NCBI RefSeq assembly: GCF_000485595.1
Contig: NW_014577642.1
Location: 1 to 37,637, forward strand
Origin: Priapulus caudatus
Taxonomy: Eukaryota; Priapulida; Priapulimorpha; Priapulimorphida; Priapulidae
Direction: 5' to 3'
Length of the DNA stretch: 37,637 bases
The notes under the pieces were generated by a model. That model worked only from the letters and a program-made list of their open reading frames with translations, was not told the origin of the DNA and searched no databases. Below, one piece after another: positions 11,977-37,637 of this stretch; position 1 is the stretch's first letter, and every line of letters starts with the position of its first letter. Position numbers and translations under genes: made by a program.

Positions 11977-11985
11977 ATATATATG
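11936..11985. repeat. TA microsatellite
   Basis: Long TATA run interrupted by CATG. Confidence 0.9.
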
Positions 11986-12274
11986 TTTACGCAATATTAC
12001 TACATAGATTTTTCTATTAGCAATGTAGAACGCACACGTCGTGAGATGATGAGAGGATTTGAGGATCGCAGCAAGGGGCCATACGTGTGTTACCTCCCGG
12101 TACGCCACGGCCTGTTGACTCCATGCATCATGACTGTGCCAGCGTTCTGCAATGGGACATCATCGTAGTTTCATATTACGTTAATCGCTGCACTGAAACT
12201 GGCTAGATTAACTTAGTATATGACGATGTGACTATGCTATTAGGTTTATATTAATTAATATCATAATGTCAGGT

Positions 12275-12515
12275 TAGACTAGTAGATAGATAAAAAATAG
12301 ATAGATAGATAAATAGATAGATATAGATAGGTAGATAGATTGACAAATAGATAGATAGATAGATAGATAGATAGCTAGCTAAATAAATGGATAGATAGAT
12401 AGATTAAAAAATAGATAGGTAGATATATATATATATATATATATATAGATAGATAGATAAATAGATAGATAAATAGATAGATAAGCAAATAGAATAATAG
12501 ATAGATAGATAGTTG
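12275..12515. repeat. TAGA tetranucleotide array
   Basis: ATAG/ATAA units over about 240 bases, with a TA run at 12425-12446 in the middle. Confidence 0.9.
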
Positions 12516-13089
12516 AACAAGTGCCGCAAGAGCGACAGCGCTCAACTGACGTGTACTGTAGCCGGGTATTCTTCTGATAAACTCACTGGCCAAAATCAAG
12601 TGCGCCCTCCGCCACCGCGTTCGCGCTCAGAGCATATATCTAGGATACTACTAATACAGATCTAAAATCTATGATTGCTAGGCTTTGCTATACCGGTAGT
12701 ACAGTAATAAAGATACAGCTGTCGTAACTTTAATGACTTCGCTATATTAACATGTTATCATGGATATGCGTCGGCGCGAGCGTAGTGGTGGTGGTGGGGG
12801 GAGAGAGAGGGGGGAGGGGCGGGTGGAGGGGCTCTAATAGCAAAAGCAGTTGCGCGAGATGGCGCGTGCAAGTGTCATCAATAATCAAAGATGGCATCAC
12901 CCTTCGTGCATGTAAACCTTACTCCATTGAGTTGCTGAAATCCTACCGGCTAAAATCCAAGTATATTCAGGCAGGCGAGAATTTTCGCTCAGCTGTGAGT
13001 TAACACATCTGCATTGCAGGTTGCCAGGCAATAATTATGATTAGAATAGTGACAGTTCACCCCCATGCATGCGCAATATGCTGCCCCCA

Positions 13090-13855
13090 TGTTTTTGCCT
13101 ACCCACGCGAGCGTTCAGGGTTCATTACAGTGTGCTAATACAGGGTGCTAATACAGACTGCTTTAGAAAATAATATGATTTAAGGAGCGTAAACCTTATT
13201 CAACAAACATTTGCCTTTGCAATTGAACTGTGCAACTGTAGCCTCACATCCACAATAGAAAGCAGTGCAGTCCTTTGTTAACAGTCAACAAATCATGTTT
13301 AACCCTCCTCTTGAGGGTCAAAAGGTTATCCGACACTTACTCTTTGCATGTCAGCGGAAAAGTACATTTTATGGTCCTTTCAATAAAGCCATAAAAATGG
13401 TAGGGTCACCGCTGAAACAAAAAAGTTTTTCAATCGCTCCGTCAGACCATGTCCTCAGAAAATGTCTAAATCTGCCCTGTGCCCATTGACCTTTGACTGT
13501 GACCTCCAATTTCGGCACAGTGATGGCTTTTCCTACCATGATGCTATACACCGACTATCACGAGCTAGGTCGACCGTTTAGATTTGTGCTGCAATTCTGG
13601 CATTTCCTCCCTATACCTTAGTTAAGGAGGAATGTTCCCTTCTTTTAACTCTTGACCTTTGACATTTGACCCCCAGCTTCGACATCCCAACTCGTTTTCG
13701 GATTACCCCCACTTTCGACTTTCGAATCCGTACGTCGAGCCGTTTAGATTTCGTGCGCCACTGTTGACGCACGGACGGCCGGACGGCCGGACGCACGCAC
13801 GGACAATCATGCGATTCTACAAGCTGCATCTGACTATGTCAGATGAGCTAAAAAT
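13090..13855 (+). mobile_element. Dispersed-type noncoding repeat ending in a GATA tail
   Basis: Contains two related modules about 164 bases apart, each with TTGACCTTTGAC (13489 and 13654) and GTCGA-CCGTTTAGATTT (13569 and 13735), then a GGACGGCC/GCACGCACGG run (13773-13803), then CTGACTATGTCAGATGAGCT and the GATA array. From memory, repeats with this general build are common in marine invertebrate genomes. No open frame of note. The left boundary is approximate. Confidence 0.5.
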
Positions 13856-13955
13856 AGAGATAGATAGATAAATAGATAGATGAACAAATAGATAGATAGT
13901 TAGATAGATAGATAGAAAGATAGATAAATACATAGATAGATAAATAGATTGTAGA
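13856..13955. repeat. GATA tetranucleotide array
   Basis: TAGA/TAAA units directly attached to the end of the dispersed-type repeat, like the simple tail of a retroposed element. Confidence 0.85.
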
Positions 13956-15022
13956 TTACAGTAGGGTATGGTATGTAGCTTATAACAAGTTTAGATGTAG
14001 GTGTTGGCATTAGTATAGGTAGATAGCTGGGTGTGATTGTGCGATCAACCTTGCAACTACCGTAACTATTATCAAGGTTGTGGAATATACTAACAGTAGT
14101 ATTTATGGTGCAATTACTATTACAATTACCTATATACCATAATTATTATCATCGTTCATGCTACTATATTAATTACTATTATAAGGAGTGAATAATAATA
14201 GATAATATTAGACTGCTATTATTATGTAATGTTAGAGTGCGGAGTGATAGAGGAATATTCCCCTAACAGACCTTAGTCGCCTATGACTAGATATTAGCTG
14301 GCTGTCTAACAGAGGCTTGTTAGGCGGTCGGGGAACAGAGTGCCGGGGTTCTGCAGTGGTGGCGCCACCTACGTGTAGTATATTCACTAGCTTTTTATGA
14401 TGCAACTCTTCCTCTATCCTAGAAGCGTGGAAGTGTAAAACAAGCATATTACTACTGTTATCGCGTTCATCATTATTACATGGTGATCGAATATTTCATT
14501 GTTTCAAAGGTAGCAACACAGAAAGTAAACCAAACTCCACATCTATCTTACTTTGTACTGAGAAATGTCAGTGCATTGACATCGAAAATTATTTTGAACA
14601 TCTGTATTTTTAACTGAGAAACTGATGGAATTGATATTGAAAGTGATTGAGAATTTTCCATTCAGCTTCAGTTTTTTGGGGATACAGACAGCAAATTATG
14701 TTACCACTTAAAATATCACTAAAAACCAGCTAACTACAGTGGCTGTGAAGCAAAGGACATTTTGAGATCATGCAACATAGTCACTTTGAATATCATTATC
14801 TTCATTTATCCCATCATCAGGAGAACACAACATCTCTACTGCTGCGCTCACCGACTTCTCATGCTCTCCTGCTACTGCCTTACTCGAGATTGCAAAATTG
14901 CAATGCGAGATATACACATGCAAGTATCATCGTCCTCACTCATACTATCGCAGGAATACACGAAGACATACAGGAGGACATGAGATCTCGCTATCACACG
15001 ATAAACGTCTCACGCTGTCATC
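13956..15022. other. TTLL5: Region downstream of the TTLL5 stop codon
   Basis: Should hold the 3' untranslated region on the minus strand next to 15023, but no clear polyadenylation signal was recognised. Otherwise AT-rich with nothing else identified. Confidence 0.4.
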
Positions 15023-36069
<21,047 letters not shown>

Positions 36070-36153
36070 CTGGATGCCAAAGCATGTAAAAACAAACAGA
36101 TATTGCACACAGAGATACACTAGTCTATGTGAGAAGAGCATACATATGATCAC

Positions 36154-36186
36154 GAGCGTATTAGGAAGGCCCTTCTTAATACGCTC
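36154..36186. repeat. 33-base palindrome upstream of exon A
   Basis: GAGCGTATTAGGAAGG and CCTTCTTAATACGCTC are inverse with one mismatch around a central C. The left copy at about 29405-29434 carries a slightly eroded version. Confidence 0.8.
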
Positions 36187-36351
36187 TTGATATGATCATG
36201 ATCATGATAAAGGTACTGGCTGTCAGCAAATGAAGCCTACACTTTAGGACTCCCTTATGTACAAGCTGGGGTCTCGATTAAGTAAGCGGTAGTGTTAGAG
36301 TCAGGTTAGGGCTAGGGTTATGGTGAGAATCAATATAATAATAATAATAAT

Positions 36352-36401
<50 letters not shown>

Positions 36402-36405
36402 AATG
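36352..36405. repeat. GAT trinucleotide array, right copy
   Basis: Pure ATG units, preceded by an AAT run (36333-36351) that is shorter in the left copy. Confidence 0.85.
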
Positions 36406-36665
36406 TTGATGTTGAGGCTCGTAAAATATAGGTTAAGCCTACGCGATACGGCATTAGCTTTACATCAAAATAAATAAATAAATATATATATATATAAATA
36501 TATATGCAGCATATATAGTGTTTTTGCTACTGCTATCGTGACATCGCCCATCACACGCACGTTAAACACTTTTCCATGACCCTACAACATCCTGAGTCAT
36601 GTTCTACGCAGTGTCACACTAGCGCAGAGAGCTAGAGCTTCTACTAGGCGTTCTTCGCGACGTGA

Positions 36666-36740
36666 AGTCATATGTGATGCCAAGCCATTATACAGAAGAA
36701 GATAGAGCTACCATATGTGATGCCAAGTCACCATACAGAG
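36666..36740. repeat. ~43-base minisatellite, right copy (two units)
   Basis: GTGATGC at 36674 and 36717, same unit as the four-unit left array. Confidence 0.85.
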
Positions 36741-37637
36741 CCCGAGCGAATGAGGCACGAAAGCCGAGGAAGAAGCCGCAGCAAGACATGCGAGTATAAA
36801 TCCTGAGCAGAGACGTGCGTGACCCACTCCAACCTCACAACACTTTCGCTTCACACTACGCTTTATATTCAGCGCGTATATTACCGTGATATATGCACCC
36901 ACGCACCCACCGATGCCGGACTGCGCATATGCATGGTGCCTATCGGTGACCCCACTACCGCACGCTATCCCTAATGCTGTTATATGACTAATTAATGATG
37001 CACCATATGCCTCTTAGAAACATATTAGAACTACTGTAGTTCACAAACGTATAGTAGCTGCACCCGACCTGTGTTGACCACTGGGTAGCTGTATGGATAT
37101 TTGATATTCATGCAGATACACTCATTCTGAGTGCCGCGACAATCCTGTGTATCCCAGTTACACACGTTGAATCAATAAACTACAAAGTCAAGTTCAATTC
37201 TAGTTACAGTACATAGCAAAGTACCTTACCGATGTGCGCACGCTAATTATGCGCGGGAAATAGAAGTAGAATTTTATCTTGATAATGGAAGAATCTTTGC
37301 TTTTAAGCATTTGCAGAATAAATACATAACTGATTATATTAATAATTATATAATTATATTATTTTTATTTATTATATTATAATTTTTATATTATATATAA
37401 CTTATTAGTGGTATCCGAACACGTTTCCGACCATCTCGTATAGACCACACGAGCTGACTCCCGCTTGGTAACCACCCCTCAATTGTGAACTTTGACCCAT
37501 GCACCCCTGCCTCTGCGATGCACTGCAGCTGTCATTTAGCCACACTCCCTCGTCAGATCGGTGTTGATAACGGGAGAGTGGAAGCTGCGTGTCCGCGCTA
37601 CTGGCTGCGGTTGCATGCACATACTGCTGCGCGTTTC

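Overview
The window is animal nuclear DNA. It holds one spliced protein gene with GT-AG introns, embedded in AT-rich, repeat-dense sequence full of microsatellites, minisatellites and small fold-back elements. No operons, ribosome binding sites, tRNAs, rRNAs or CRISPR arrays were seen. Repeat style and gene content suggest a marine invertebrate; the species cannot be named from what is visible. Many single-base indels between near-identical copies, and one isolated N, suggest a lightly polished long-read assembly.

The gene is a tubulin tyrosine ligase-like polyglutamylase, best matched to TTLL5, on the minus strand. It runs from about 36069 (5' end, start codon outside the window or unrecognised) to the stop codon at 15023-15025. 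I reconstructed 20 different coding exons (A to T in transcript order). From exon C onward every junction keeps codon phase, using the right-hand copies of C, D and E. Exons A to E carry the N-terminal TTL region and the first half of the ATP-grasp core; F to J complete the catalytic core ([27 protein letters not shown] and EVNLSPSL motifs); K to S carry the downstream TTLL5-type region; T is a long GC-rich terminal exon. The predicted enzyme adds glutamate side chains to tubulin tails on microtubules, typically of axonemes and centrioles.

Layout. 1-1117: GC-rich and CA/CTG simple repeats with one N. 1118-7393: a compound repeat. Block P (1118-2612) returns inverted at 4845-6268, and block Q (about 3753-4842) returns directly at 6269-7393, with microsatellites at the joints. 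7394-15022: intergenic DNA with fold-back elements, perfect or near-perfect palindromes, GATA arrays and one long dispersed-type repeat, but no recognisable gene. 15023-24065: exons T to F. 24066-24837: an AT run and a roughly 720-base GA-rich tract. 24838-31008 and 31498-37637: two near-identical direct copies of about 6.1 kb, each carrying exons A to E, separated by 489 bases.

The duplicated exons are best explained by two haplotypes or redundant reads placed in tandem by the assembler, though a real tandem duplication cannot be excluded. Two minisatellites differ in copy number between the copies in opposite directions, which looks allelic. Exons A and B are frame-broken in both copies, while exons C, D and E are clean in the right copy and damaged in the left. 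The most biologically interesting points are intronic duplications of exon boundaries, including one that offers an in-frame alternative acceptor for exon B, and a hAT-like MITE inside an intron.
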